From: DASSUW01 sp963811895
Lineage (GTDB): Bacteria; Actinomycetota; Thermoleophilia; Solirubrobacterales; Solirubrobacteraceae
NCBI GenBank assembly: GCA_963811895.1
Contig: CAWETE010000005.1
Location: 124,001-188,000, forward strand
Direction of reading: 5' to 3'
DNA: 64,000 nt
The position numbers were made by a program, and so were the translations under genes. The stretch's first letter is position 1. Every line of letters begins with the position of its first letter. Below, one piece after another: positions 8,585 through 17,088 of this stretch. Below the pieces are notes generated by a model. The model worked only from the letters and a program-made list of their open reading frames with translations, searched no databases and was not told the DNA's origin.

Positions 8585-9373
8585 ATGCGCAAGCTCCTCG
8601 TGCTGCTCGCCTTGGGAGCGCTCGCGGCAGGGGCCGCGATCCCGGCGGCGGCGGACTCGGGCAAGCACCGTGGTCACAGCTCGTGCGGCAAGGTCCGCAA
8701 CGGGTACGAGACGATCCTCGACGGCAGCCGGAAATGCTTCGAGCGCTGGCGGTACGCGGGCGGAGCGTCGATGACGCTGCAGCGCGACGGCACCGTGCGG
8801 TCGGGGCCGGGCGCGCCGGGCCTGGGCGTGCTCTGGTACGCGGCGCGCCCGTACGGCGACTTCTCGCTGAAGCTCGAGTTCCGCGACGACGCCCCGGATG
8901 AGGGGGCCCGCGCCAACGCCGGCGTCCAGGTCCGGTTCCCGGCCCCGAAGCCGCCGGTCCCGGGCTGCCCGATGACCTTCAACGGCAACCCGATCACCGA
9001 CGCGGGCGCGCCCGCCTGGATCGCCGTCAACTGCGGCCACGAGATCCAGATCAACGACAACGCCGAAGGCGACGCGCGCAAGACGGGCTCGATCTACGGC
9101 TTCAAGGACCTCGACATCGCTGCGGCGCGGCCGGTCGCCAAGGGCGAGTGGAGCGAGCTCGAGATCCGCGTCGTGGGCCAGACCTACCGCGTGTGGCGCG
9201 ACGGCGTGCTGATCAACGAGTACGAGAACGTTCCCGGCGTGTTCCTCGAGGGCAGGCCGAACGACCCGCCGTCAGAGGCGCGCGGGCTGGTCGGCTACAT
9301 CGGGCTACAGGCGCACGGCGGCGAGAACGACGTCGCGTCGTTCCGCAACGTCCGGATCAAGAACCTCGACTAG
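8585..9373 (+). CDS. Secreted DUF1080 (3-keto-glycoside hydrolase/lyase family) protein
   Basis: A 262-residue exported protein with signal peptide LLVLLALGALAAGAAIPAAADS. The body matches the concanavalin-like DUF1080 fold (PF06439): LWYAARPYGDFSLKLEFRDD, NAGVQVRFP, HEIQINDN, TGSIYGF, GEWSELEIRVVGQTYRVWRDGVLINEYEN and a final GLVGYIGLQAHG...FRNVRIK. Family members act on 3-keto-glycosides made by sugar oxidation. GGGAGG precedes the ATG. It lies downstream of the ThuA/dehydrogenase gene and near a secreted TIM-barrel isomerase, consistent with one pathway. Its stop shares the tetramer CTAG with the convergent dehydrogenase gene. Confidence 0.85.
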   Translation: MRKLLVLLALGALAAGAAIPAAADSGKHRGHSSCGKVRNGYETILDGSRKCFERWRYAGGASMTLQRDGTVRSGPGAPGLGVLWYAARPYGDFSLKLEFRDDAPDEGARANAGVQVRFPAPKPPVPGCPMTFNGNPITDAGAPAWIAVNCGHEIQINDNAEGDARKTGSIYGFKDLDIAAARPVAKGEWSELEIRVVGQTYRVWRDGVLINEYENVPGVFLEGRPNDPPSEARGLVGYIGLQAHGGENDVASFRNVRIKNLD

Positions 9374-10428
9374 CTGAACTGCAGCGTCGCCTTGACGCCG
9401 CGGAACTCGAAGGCGTCTGAGAAGCGGTCGGGCTCCACTCGGAGCCCGACCAGCTGCTCCATCGCATCGGGCCAGCGCTCCTGCATGGCCTCGAGCGCGG
9501 AGACGGCGGCCGTCCAGTCGGTCTGGTGGGCGTTGACGCTCCCGAACACGACGCGGTTCTCGATCACGAAGTCGCGGCCGAGCAGCGTGGCGTCGAGCTC
9601 GAGCTTGTGGGCATGGGCGTCGAGCCCGAGCAGGCAGGCGACGCCGTTGCGGCGCAGAGCGTCCATCGCCGCGACCATCATCTCGGCGTTGCCGGCCGCC
9701 TCGATCGCGATGTCGAAGCCGCCGGTCTCCTCGCGCACCGCGCTCAGCGGGGTCTCCGCGGTCGAGACGTAGCGGGCGCCGGAGGCGGCCACGAGCCGGC
9801 CCTTGTCGCTCTCCGGCGCGCTGCGCGACACGGTCCACACCTCGTGCCCGGCGAGCCGGAGCATGTAGGTGGCGAGCATGCCGATCGCGCCGGCGCCGAT
9901 CACCAGCGCGCGCGCCGGCTCCCACGGCTGGCGCTCGCCGATCGCCGCCACGTGGCGGATGCCGCGGGCGCAGATCGAGCTCGGCTCGGCCAGCACGCCG
10001 AGCCGGCCGAGTGCGCGCGGGATCGCGACGACGTGCTCGGCGTCCTCGACCACCAGCTCGCTGGCGAAGCCCTGGAGCGACGTGATGCCGCGCTCGGTGT
10101 AGTCGCCCGTGTCGCAGGCGTCGGGCGCGCCCTCGGCGCAGGCGCCGCAGTGCCCGCACGAGCGCCGCACCGTGGCGGTCACGAGGTCGCCCTCGGCAAA
10201 CCCGTCGCCGCCCTCGACCACGACGCCGAGCAGCTCGTGCCCGAGGATCAGCTCGGTCTCGCCGGGCGGTGCGGAGCCGAACTCGCCCGCCGCGATCTCG
10301 CGGTCGGTGCCGCACACGCCGACCTCGAGCGTGCGGATGAGCAGCGCGCCGGCGCGCGGCTCGGGGTCGGGCACGGTGGCGGTGCGGGTCGAGCCGCCCT
10401 GGAGCGGGGTCGTGATCAGGGCCTGCAT
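9370..10428 (-). CDS. Zinc-dependent glucose 1-dehydrogenase-type MDR protein
   Basis: A 352-residue cytoplasmic medium-chain dehydrogenase. Catalytic zinc site: Cys in EVGVCGTDRE, with GHELLG and the following Glu. Structural zinc site: CGHCGACAEGAPDAC (four Cys). The Rossmann fold is marked by VIGAGAIGMLATYM. The C-terminal region resembles the glucose dehydrogenase C domain (PF16912) rather than ordinary alcohol dehydrogenases, so oxidation of glucose or another aldose with NAD(P) is likely. A hexamer TAACGT lies 7 bases before the ATG with no Shine-Dalgarno, suggesting a leaderless message. It diverges from the metallo-beta-lactamase-fold gene. Nearby dehydratase and epimerase genes suggest sugar-acid catabolism, but they are in a separate unit. 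Confidence 0.85.
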   Translation of the reverse strand: MQALITTPLQGGSTRTATVPDPEPRAGALLIRTLEVGVCGTDREIAAGEFGSAPPGETELILGHELLGVVVEGGDGFAEGDLVTATVRRSCGHCGACAEGAPDACDTGDYTERGITSLQGFASELVVEDAEHVVAIPRALGRLGVLAEPSSICARGIRHVAAIGERQPWEPARALVIGAGAIGMLATYMLRLAGHEVWTVSRSAPESDKGRLVAASGARYVSTAETPLSAVREETGGFDIAIEAAGNAEMMVAAMDALRRNGVACLLGLDAHAHKLELDATLLGRDFVIENRVVFGSVNAHQTDWTAAVSALEAMQERWPDAMEQLVGLRVEPDRFSDAFEFRGVKATLQFS

Positions 10429-10452
10429 GGCCTACACGTTATGGTCGCGGCC
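10429..10452. promoter_or_regulatory. 24-bp divergent leaderless promoter pair
   Basis: On the minus strand TAACGT is followed by 7 bases (GTAGGCC) and the dehydrogenase ATG. On the plus strand TATGGT (10440-10445) is followed by 7 bases (CGCGGCC) and the ATG at 10453. Each hexamer fits the TAnnnT -10 pattern at leaderless spacing, so the two core promoters would overlap and probably compete. Confidence 0.5.
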
Positions 10453-11205
10453 ATGGCCGTCGTCGTCACCTGGCTCGGGCAGGCGAGCTTCCGCTTCGAC
10501 GTGGGCGACCGGCGGATCCTCGTCGACCCGTTCTTCGCCGAGCACGACGCGCGCCTCTACCCGCCGCTCTCGGTCGACGAGCACGGCTCGGACGTCGACT
10601 GGCTGCTGGTCACGCACCCGCACATCGACCACCTGGACCCGTACTCGCTGCGCGAGGTGTCGGCGCGCAGCGACTCGCTGACCGTCGTCGCCCCGGCCCC
10701 GTGCGAGCGGGAGGTGCGCGAGGCGGCCCCGGACGCGGCGTTCGCCGGCGTGCACCGCGGCGACCGGCTCGAGCTCGGGGAAGCCGGCGCGGTGACCGTG
10801 GTCCCGGCGGTCCACGGCATGACGGTCGCCGACAGCTATCCCGACGACCCGCGCTTCGTCGGCTACGTGCTCGAGCTCGAGGGCACGCGCTTCTACCACG
10901 CGGGCGACACGATCGTCAGCGACTCGCTGCGGGCGGCGCTGGACCCGCTGCACGTCGACGTCGCGCTGCTGCCGGTCAACGGCCGCACCTACTACCGCGA
11001 GCTGGAGGGGCTCGTGGGCAACATGGGCACGCGCGACGCGGTCATCCTCGCGACCGAGATCGGCGCCACCATCCTCGTCCCGTACCACTGGGACCTGTTC
11101 CGCGGCAACACGGAGTGGCCGGGCCGCGTGGTCGACGACGCCGTCGAGGCCGAGGCCCCGCTGCACGTGCTCACCCTGCGTCGCGGTGTGCCGTGGGCGC
11201 TTTGA
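10453..11205 (+). CDS. UlaG-like metallo-beta-lactamase-fold hydrolase
   Basis: A 250-residue protein. The metal motif HPHIDH (THPHIDHLDPYS) and later ligands (VPAVHGMTV, FYHAGDTIV) mark the metallo-beta-lactamase fold of the UlaG/lactonase-like subfamily; VTWLGQASFRFD is its usual beginning. The start at 10453 puts that segment at the N-terminus and has a -10 hexamer 7 bases upstream; an in-frame ATG at 10441 would add four residues. A lactonase acting after the divergent glucose dehydrogenase is an attractive but unproven idea. The 3' end overlaps the convergent epimerase gene by 35 bases. Confidence 0.8.
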   Translation: MAVVVTWLGQASFRFDVGDRRILVDPFFAEHDARLYPPLSVDEHGSDVDWLLVTHPHIDHLDPYSLREVSARSDSLTVVAPAPCEREVREAAPDAAFAGVHRGDRLELGEAGAVTVVPAVHGMTVADSYPDDPRFVGYVLELEGTRFYHAGDTIVSDSLRAALDPLHVDVALLPVNGRTYYRELEGLVGNMGTRDAVILATEIGATILVPYHWDLFRGNTEWPGRVVDDAVEAEAPLHVLTLRRGVPWAL

Positions 11206-12115
11206 CGCGCCCGTCGGCCAGCAGCTCCCGGAAGCGCTCGATCGAGTCGGTCACGCCGGCCTCGATCGGCCGCATCACCGAGCCGCCGATCAGCTCGACG
11301 AACGAGGAGCCGTCCATGCTCGGCGGGAACGGGAGCGGCTCGTCGGCGGCGGTGATCCTGGCCTCCGGGACGACGCCCGCGATCAGCTCGATCAGCTCGG
11401 GCATCGAGACCTCGGGACCGTCGAGGTTGTGGACCGAGGCGCCCGTGTAGTCGACCTCGCTCGCCTTCACGAAGGCCTCGCCGACGTCGGCCGTGTACTG
11501 CATCTGCACGCTGCCGCCGAACGGGATGTGGTAGCCGGCGCCGGCGGCGGCGGCCACCAGCGCGGTGGTCGGAGCCGAGGTGAGGCCCTGGTCGCGCCCC
11601 GGGCCGTAGACGGTGTGGGGCCGCAGCCCGATGGAGGAGACGCCGTAGTCCTCGAAATAGCGCTCGCCGGTGCCCTCGTTGGCCCACTTGAAGACGCCGT
11701 AGAGCGTGCTCGGGTGGTCGCGGTCGCCGAGCGCGGCGATCGAGGAGGCGTAGACGAGCGGGGCGAGCCGGTCCTTGCGGCGCCGCACGGCCTCGAACAC
11801 GTTGACCGTGCCGAGCACGTCGACGCGCGCGCCCATCGGCGGGTCTGCGCGCACGAACGGCACCTGCAGCGCCGCCAGGTGGATGACGTGCGTGATGGCG
11901 TGCTCGTCGATCGACCGCTCGACCGCGTTGAGGTCGGCGATGTCGCCGCGCACGCGCGTGATCTTGTCGGCCTCCTCGGGTGTGAGCGCGAGGGCCAGCC
12001 GCGGCGCCTGCTCGCCGACGTCGAAGCTGACCACCTCGTGCTCGCGGTCGAGCAGTGAGCGGATCGTCCACACGCCGATCGCGCCGTAGGCGCCGGTCAC
12101 CAGATAGCGGCTCAT
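11171..12115 (-). CDS. NAD-dependent epimerase/dehydratase (extended SDR)
   Basis: A 314-residue extended short-chain dehydrogenase. The NAD site is GAYGAIG near the N-terminus, the catalytic serine region is YASSIAALG, and the active Tyr-Lys occurs as YGVFKWANEG (YxxxK). The C-terminal half binds substrate (LDGPEVSMPELIELIAGV). Family members include nucleotide-sugar epimerases and uronate or erythronate dehydrogenases; its neighbour is a sugar-acid-type dehydratase, so oxidation of a sugar or sugar acid is likelier. The ATG overlaps the dehydratase stop (ATGA), so it is the last gene of a four-gene minus-strand operon. Confidence 0.8.
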   Translation of the reverse strand: MSRYLVTGAYGAIGVWTIRSLLDREHEVVSFDVGEQAPRLALALTPEEADKITRVRGDIADLNAVERSIDEHAITHVIHLAALQVPFVRADPPMGARVDVLGTVNVFEAVRRRKDRLAPLVYASSIAALGDRDHPSTLYGVFKWANEGTGERYFEDYGVSSIGLRPHTVYGPGRDQGLTSAPTTALVAAAAGAGYHIPFGGSVQMQYTADVGEAFVKASEVDYTGASVHNLDGPEVSMPELIELIAGVVPEARITAADEPLPFPPSMDGSSFVELIGGSVMRPIEAGVTDSIERFRELLADGRVKAPTAHRDAG

Positions 12116-13774
12116 CGCAGCGTTGCCCCCTCCGAGGCGGAGCCGACGAGCGTGCAGTAGCGCCCCAGCACTCCGGTGGTGAAGGCGGGCGCGGGCGGCT
12201 CGTACTCCGCGAGTCGTCGCGCCAGCTCGTCGTCGTCGACGTCGACGCTCAACGTGGCGTTGTCCACGTCGACGGTGATGCGGTCGCCCTCGCGCAGCGC
12301 GGCGATCGGGCCGCGGCGCACCGCCTCGGGGCTCACGTGGCCGACCATCAGCCCGCGCGTGGCGCCGCTGAAGCGCCCGTCGGTGACGAGCGTCACCGAC
12401 TCGCCGAGGCCTGCGCCGACCACCGCCGAGGTCACGCTCAGCATCTCGCGCATGCCCGGGCCCGCCGGCCGGACCCTCGTTGCGGATGACGAGCACGTCG
12501 CCCGGCACGACGGCGCCGCCGGCGATCGCCTCGCTGCACGCCTCCTCTGACTCGAAGACGCGCGCCGGCCCCTCGTGGCGGCGCATCTCGGCGCCCGACA
12601 CCTTGACCACGGCGCCCTCGGGGGCGAGGTTGCCGCGCAGCGCCACCAGCCCGCCGGGCGGCTTGTACGGAGCGGCCACCGTGTGCACCACGTCGCCGTC
12701 GGGATCCCGCGCGTTCGCGCTGGCTTCGGCGAGCGTGCCGCCCGTGACCGTCGGGGCGTCGCCGTCGACCAGCCCGGCCCGGATCAGCTCGGCGATGACC
12801 ACGGGCACGCCGCCGATGTCGTGCAGATCGGTGGCCACGTGGCGACCGCTCGGGCTGAGGTTGCCGATCACGGGCGTGCGGGCGCTGATCTCGACCAGCT
12901 CGTCGAGCTCGATGTGGATCTCCGCCTCGCGGGCGATCGCGAGCAGGTGCAGCAGGCCGTTGGTCGAGCCTCCGGTGGCGGCGATGCCGGCCATCGCGTT
13001 GCGCAGCGCGCGGCCGTCGAGGAACGCCCGCGCGCTCGTCGTCAACCGCGTCGCCAGCGCCCCGTGCTCGGTGGCGGCACGGCGCCGCTCGTCGAGGTCG
13101 TCGGCGGGGACCATGCCGGCGCCCAGCGGGGCGATGCCGAGGAACTCGCACGCGGTGCCCATCGTGTTGGCGGTGAAGTTGCCGGCGCAGGTCCCGGGTC
13201 CGGGGCAGGCGACGCGCTCGATCGCGTCGAGCCGTTCGCGGTCGATCAGCCCGCCGTGGTAGGCGCCGACCGCCTCCCACACCTCGAGGATCGTCGTGTG
13301 GTCGGCGCCGGCGCGCATCGGCCCGCTGTAGAGCACGAGGGCCGGCTTGTCGATCCGGGCCAGCGCCATCAGCGCGGCGGGCACCGTCTTGTCGCAGCCG
13401 ACGATGCAGACCAGCGCGTCGAAGTCGTGCGCGACGTCCATCAGCTCGATCGAGTCGGCGATCAGCTCGCGCGAGACGAGCGAGGCGCGCATGCCCGGCG
13501 TTCCCTGCGATTGGTTGTCCGAGACGGCGATCGTGTTGAACTCGAGCGGGACGCCGCCCGCCTGCTCGACACCCGTTGCCACCGCCGCGGCCAGCTCGCG
13601 GTGCGTGAGGTTGCACGGCATCGTGCCGGTCCAGGTCGAGGCGATGCCGACGATCGGGCCGGTCAGGCGATCGGGGTCGATCCCCATCGCGCGGAAGTGC
13701 GAGCGCGCGCCGGCGCGGGAGGCGTCCCCGGCCAGCGTCTCGCGTGCGTGTCGGCGCTCCTGCTCGAACGGCAC
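12112..13774 (-). pseudogene. IlvD/Edd-family dehydratase with one frame break
   Basis: The reading starts at a GTG 10 bases after the MhqD-like stop. Residues carry the family's iron-sulphur cysteines and catalytic regions: STWTGTMPCNLTH, VGCDKTVPAALMALAR, CPGPGTCAGNFTANTMG and ATGGSTNGLLHL. After VIRNEGPAGGPG the frame breaks; the expected continuation MREMLSVTSAVVGAG...VTDGRFSGATRG is read in another frame and stops at 12112. One extra base in the run at 12454-12466 explains it, so the gene may be intact in the organism. Family reactions are dihydroxy-acid or sugar-acid dehydration. Its position beside a sugar epimerase and near a glucose dehydrogenase favours a sugar acid; branched-chain synthesis is the alternative. 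Confidence 0.75.
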
Positions 13775-13784
13775 GCGCGGCAGA

Positions 13785-14420
13785 CTAGTCGAGCGCGGCT
13801 TTCAGCCAGTCGACGGCCGCGGGCACGTGCGCCGGGTCGATGTGGTGCCCGGCGTCGGACTCGTGGTACTCCACCGGCACGCCGCCGCCCTCGAGCAGCT
13901 CGCGCGCCTGCCGCGCGAACTCGACGTTCATGATCGGGTCCTGGCGGCCGTGGGCGATGAAGGCCCGGGTGTCGCGCGGGAGCTCCGGCTGCCAGCCCTC
14001 GACGGTGGGGACGAAGCCCGAGAAGGCGAGGATCCCCGCCGGCACCGGGCGGTCCGGGCCCAGGCCGAGCGCGTAGCTCATCACCGAGCCCATCGAGAAG
14101 CCGCCGAAGACCGTCCGCTCGGGCCCGATCCCGGTCCGCTCCCACAGCGCGTCGTGGAGCGCCGAGAGCTTGCGGTAGGCGGCGTGGAACGTGTCGGGGT
14201 CGGGATAGCCGACGCGCGGCACGACGTACCAGTGGTGGCCGGGCCAGCCGGGGAGCTGCAGCGGCGCGCGCGGCGTGACCACGTGCAGGCGCTGCTCGGG
14301 GTCGAGCACGTCGGCCAGGCCGAGCAGGTCGTTCTCGTCGGCCCCGCGGCCATGATGGAGCACGAGCAGCCCGGCGGCCTCCCCAGCCGCCGGGCGCTCG
14401 CGGTGGATCAACTCACTCAT
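13785..14420 (-). CDS. MhqD-like carboxylesterase/phospholipase
   Basis: A 211-residue alpha/beta hydrolase of the phospholipase/carboxylesterase family (PF02230). The nucleophile elbow is GGFSMGSVMS, with Asp in HGRQDPIM and His in ESDAGHHIDP; LHHGRGADENDL supplies the oxyanion region. The ATG overlaps the stop of the upstream ring-cleaving dioxygenase gene (ATGA). The pairing mirrors the mhqE/mhqD and mhqO arrangements of Bacillus, where such genes answer to quinone and catechol stress. The in vivo ester substrate is unknown. Confidence 0.85.
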   Translation of the reverse strand: MSELIHRERPAAGEAAGLLVLHHGRGADENDLLGLADVLDPEQRLHVVTPRAPLQLPGWPGHHWYVVPRVGYPDPDTFHAAYRKLSALHDALWERTGIGPERTVFGGFSMGSVMSYALGLGPDRPVPAGILAFSGFVPTVEGWQPELPRDTRAFIAHGRQDPIMNVEFARQARELLEGGGVPVEYHESDAGHHIDPAHVPAAVDWLKAALD

Positions 14421-15325
14421 GCGGCGACGCGGCGGGGGTTCTCCACCGGCCGCAGGACCTGCTCGAGGTGCGAGCGCAGGTGCTCGTGCTGCTTGGGCAG
14501 GCGAAGCTCCTCGCCGAGGTGGTCGGGATCCTCGTCGACGGCGAAGCCCGGGCTCATGGTCGCGATCTCGAACAGCACGCCGCGCGGCTCGCGGAAGTAG
14601 ATCGAGAGGAAGTAGTCGCGGTCCTGGACGGGGGTCACGTAGCCGCCGGCCTCGCGGATGCGCCGCTGCCAGTCGAGCTGCTCGTCGTCGGGCGTGGCCC
14701 AGGCGATGTGGTGGACGGTGCCGGCGCCCTGCACGCTGCGCGTCTCGGGCGCGGGGTCGTAGGCCCAGCGGAAGGCGCGCTCGGAGCCGCTCAGCAGGTA
14801 CTCGCCGCCGTCCTCGTAGGCGAAGCCGAGCACGTCGGTGAGCATGCGCTCCTCGACGCCGGCGTACTCGGAGTAGGCGCGGGCGCCCTCGATGCCGAGG
14901 ATGGCGTGCTCGGGCGGGATCTCCGGGTGGTTGGCGCGCAGCGGCGGGTTGGCCGCGTCGGCTACCACGAGCTCGAGGCCGAGCCCGTCGTAGTCCTCGA
15001 AGCGCAGGCTGCCCTCGCCGCGGGTGCCGCGGCCGAGGCGCTCCTCCCAGAAGTCGAGCGACGCCTCGGAGGGGACGCCGAGCTGGAGCGTGTGGATCAT
15101 CCCGGCGCCGGCGCGGCCGCGTGCCGCGCCGGGGAACTCGAACCAGGTGAGGATCGAGCCGGGAGTGCCCTGCTCGTCGCCGAAGTAGAGGTGGTACGCC
15201 TCAGGGGCGTCGAAGTTGACGGTCTTCTTGACGAAGCGCAGCCCGAGCAGATCGGCGTAGAAGCGCACGTTCTCCTGGGCGTCGCCGGTGATCATCGTGA
15301 CGTGGTGGAGGCCCGCAAGTTTCAT
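14417..15325 (-). CDS. MhqO-like ring-cleaving dioxygenase (glyoxalase fold)
   Basis: A 302-residue protein with two vicinal-oxygen-chelate halves. Metal ligands are expected at GLHHVTMITGD (His near residue 8), at VHHIAWATPDDEQ near 215, and at the Glu in GVLFEIATMSPGF near 265. The overall pattern is that of MhqO/YkcA-type proteins linked to hydroquinone and catechol detoxification. GGAGGC and a TACAAT -10 hexamer directly precede the ATG. First gene of a four-gene unit (dioxygenase, esterase, dehydratase, epimerase). An inverted repeat overlapping its -35 suggests repression by a MarR-type regulator, none of which is encoded nearby. Confidence 0.85.
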   Translation of the reverse strand: MKLAGLHHVTMITGDAQENVRFYADLLGLRFVKKTVNFDAPEAYHLYFGDEQGTPGSILTWFEFPGAARGRAGAGMIHTLQLGVPSEASLDFWEERLGRGTRGEGSLRFEDYDGLGLELVVADAANPPLRANHPEIPPEHAILGIEGARAYSEYAGVEERMLTDVLGFAYEDGGEYLLSGSERAFRWAYDPAPETRSVQGAGTVHHIAWATPDDEQLDWQRRIREAGGYVTPVQDRDYFLSIYFREPRGVLFEIATMSPGFAVDEDPDHLGEELRLPKQHEHLRSHLEQVLRPVENPRRVAA

Positions 15326-15331
15326 GCCTCC

Positions 15332-15363
15332 ATTGTAGCAGATGTAATTGCATACGCAACTAC
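15332..15363 (-). promoter_or_regulatory. Promoter and MarR-type operator of the MhqO-like operon
   Basis: Minus strand: TTGCGT, 16 bases, TACAAT, then 6 bases to the ATG. The inverted repeat GTAATTGC-ATAC-GCAACTAC (15344-15363, 7 of 8 positions symmetric) covers the -35 and part of the spacer, a classical repression position. Its distal end overlaps the stop codon of the CocE-type gene. Confidence 0.6.
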
Positions 15364-17036
15364 TTTGGCGTCTGGAAGTCCGGCGACGTCGCGCTGTTCA
15401 GCGTTGACGCCGGGACGGTGACCCGCTTGGCCAGGTACGACGGCAGCTGCGTGCCCGGCTCGCCCGCGATGGTCGCGGTGCGGGCGTCGGAGAGGAACGG
15501 CAGGCTGACGCTGCCGCCGTGGACCGTGACGGTCTGCTTGGTCGGCGCGTGCAGCCACCAGTCGGTGTTGGCGTCGGTGACGCGGATGGCGATCCGGTGA
15601 CCGGCGGCGAGCTTCCAGTCGGCGGACCAGAGGTCGAGCGTGATCGGCCCGCTCGAGCGGATCAGGTGCCCCTGGCGGGTGATCAGCGGGCCGCGGCCGT
15701 TCTCGTCGAGGTCGTAGACGTCGACCACCAGGTTCGCCCGCGGCAGCGCCGTGGACACGTCGACGACCGCGCGGCCCGAGCCCGCCAGGTGCACGGCGCG
15801 CGAGAGCGGCGGGGAGATCGTCCAGACGCCGGCGGTCGCGCTCGAGCCGGTCGAGCTCGCGGTGCCGTCGTCGGTGTAGCTGCCGGGTCGCAGCGCGCTG
15901 GTGTAGGTGGTGGCGTCGGCCGGCGGCCAGGCCTCCTCGGCGCGCCAGCTGCCGTCGTTGGTCTGGACCGCGATCAGCGGGTCCTCCGTCGCCGGCGCCT
16001 GGCCCTTCAGGAAGCGATCGTAGAAGCGCATGACCTCGTCGAACCAGCCGGCGCGGCCCATCTTCAGGCGGCCGCTCTCGTCGGTCTCGTTGCCGCGCAC
16101 GTGCTCCCACGGGCCGAGCCAGGCGCGCTCGTAGCCGTTGTGGTTCTCCAGGTACTGCGCCATGCCGTCGGCGACCGTGTTGTTCTCGGTCAGGCCCTGC
16201 GTGAGGAACAGCGGCACGTCCGAGCCGGCCGCCCCGGGGATCAGGTTGCGGGCGCGCCAGTACGGGGAGAAGTGGTCGTCGCCGCCGGCCTGGTCGGCCC
16301 AGTTGAGGACCTTGCAGCCGGGCCGCATCGTGTCGTTCGCGCCGTTGAGCGTGTAGCTCGGATCGTCGAGCAGCGGGCCGGGCGTGGCGTCGATCGCGTC
16401 GTAGAGCGCGGGCGTCAGCAGCGAGTTGACGCGCCGGATGCCGTCGCCGTAGAGGTAGCGGTAGAGGTCGTAGACGGGCTCCTGGCTGACGACGGCCTTC
16501 AGGCCCGCGGGCTGGCGGTTGACGCCGATCAGGCCGGTGACGCCGTCATAGGACTTGCCGTACATGCCGACGCTGCCGGTCGACCACGGCTGCGACGCCG
16601 CCCACTCGACGGCCTTGACCACGTCGGCCTGCTCGCCCGGGCCGCCCCAGTCGAGGCAGCCGGTCGAGCCGCCGAAGCCGCGCAGGTCGACCATCACGAA
16701 CGTGTAGCCGCGCTCCATCAGCCTGCCGCCGACCACGAGGTCGTGGAAGCGGTCCGACGGGCCGGTCGAGGGCCCGACCGGGTCGTAGCTCGTGCCCTGC
16801 GCCGGGCCGACGGCGCCGGTCTGGCCGGAGTGGCCGAAGTACGGGCCGATGGACAGGATCACGGGGGTGGGGCCCGTCGCCTGCGCGGGCCGCAGGATGT
16901 CGGCGTGCAGCTGGACGCCGTCGGACGACGGGATCGTGGCCTCGGACCAGACCGCGCCGGGCGGCACGTCGGCGGCGGACGCGGTGGCGGGCAGGACGGC
17001 AAGGGCGAGAGCGATGGCGGTGATGGCGAGCCTCAT
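15360..17036 (-). CDS. Secreted CocE/NonD-family hydrolase (X-Pro peptidase S15 fold)
   Basis: A 558-residue exported alpha/beta hydrolase. Signal peptide AIALALAVLPATASAAD. The nucleophile lies in MYGKSYDGVTGL (GKSYxG) near residue 150, and a catalytic His in LGPWEHVRG. The C-terminal half is a jelly roll of the PepX C type (PF08530; SRAVHLAGSGRAVVDVST, GHLIRSSGPITLDLWSADWKLAAGHRIAIRV). Family members cleave esters, amides or X-Pro peptides; the substrate cannot be told here. The signal-peptide Met at 17036 was chosen over upstream starts. It diverges from the xylulokinase gene across 52 bases and ends 34 bases before the MhqO-like start. Confidence 0.85.
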   Translation of the reverse strand: MRLAITAIALALAVLPATASAADVPPGAVWSEATIPSSDGVQLHADILRPAQATGPTPVILSIGPYFGHSGQTGAVGPAQGTSYDPVGPSTGPSDRFHDLVVGGRLMERGYTFVMVDLRGFGGSTGCLDWGGPGEQADVVKAVEWAASQPWSTGSVGMYGKSYDGVTGLIGVNRQPAGLKAVVSQEPVYDLYRYLYGDGIRRVNSLLTPALYDAIDATPGPLLDDPSYTLNGANDTMRPGCKVLNWADQAGGDDHFSPYWRARNLIPGAAGSDVPLFLTQGLTENNTVADGMAQYLENHNGYERAWLGPWEHVRGNETDESGRLKMGRAGWFDEVMRFYDRFLKGQAPATEDPLIAVQTNDGSWRAEEAWPPADATTYTSALRPGSYTDDGTASSTGSSATAGVWTISPPLSRAVHLAGSGRAVVDVSTALPRANLVVDVYDLDENGRGPLITRQGHLIRSSGPITLDLWSADWKLAAGHRIAIRVTDANTDWWLHAPTKQTVTVHGGSVSLPFLSDARTATIAGEPGTQLPSYLAKRVTVPASTLNSATSPDFQTPK

Positions 17037-17088
17037 GCAGGCTGCAACGCACGCGGGCCGCGAAGCTTGCGTAGGCTGCACCCCCGTC

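Noticed and set aside
11171..13774. One 867-residue fusion of an IlvD-type dehydratase with an epimerase
   Set aside because: The stretch between the two is Arg/Gly-rich out-of-frame sequence, while the true dehydratase C-terminus is readable in another frame and ends with an ATGA overlap on the epimerase start. A single extra base explains the apparent fusion.
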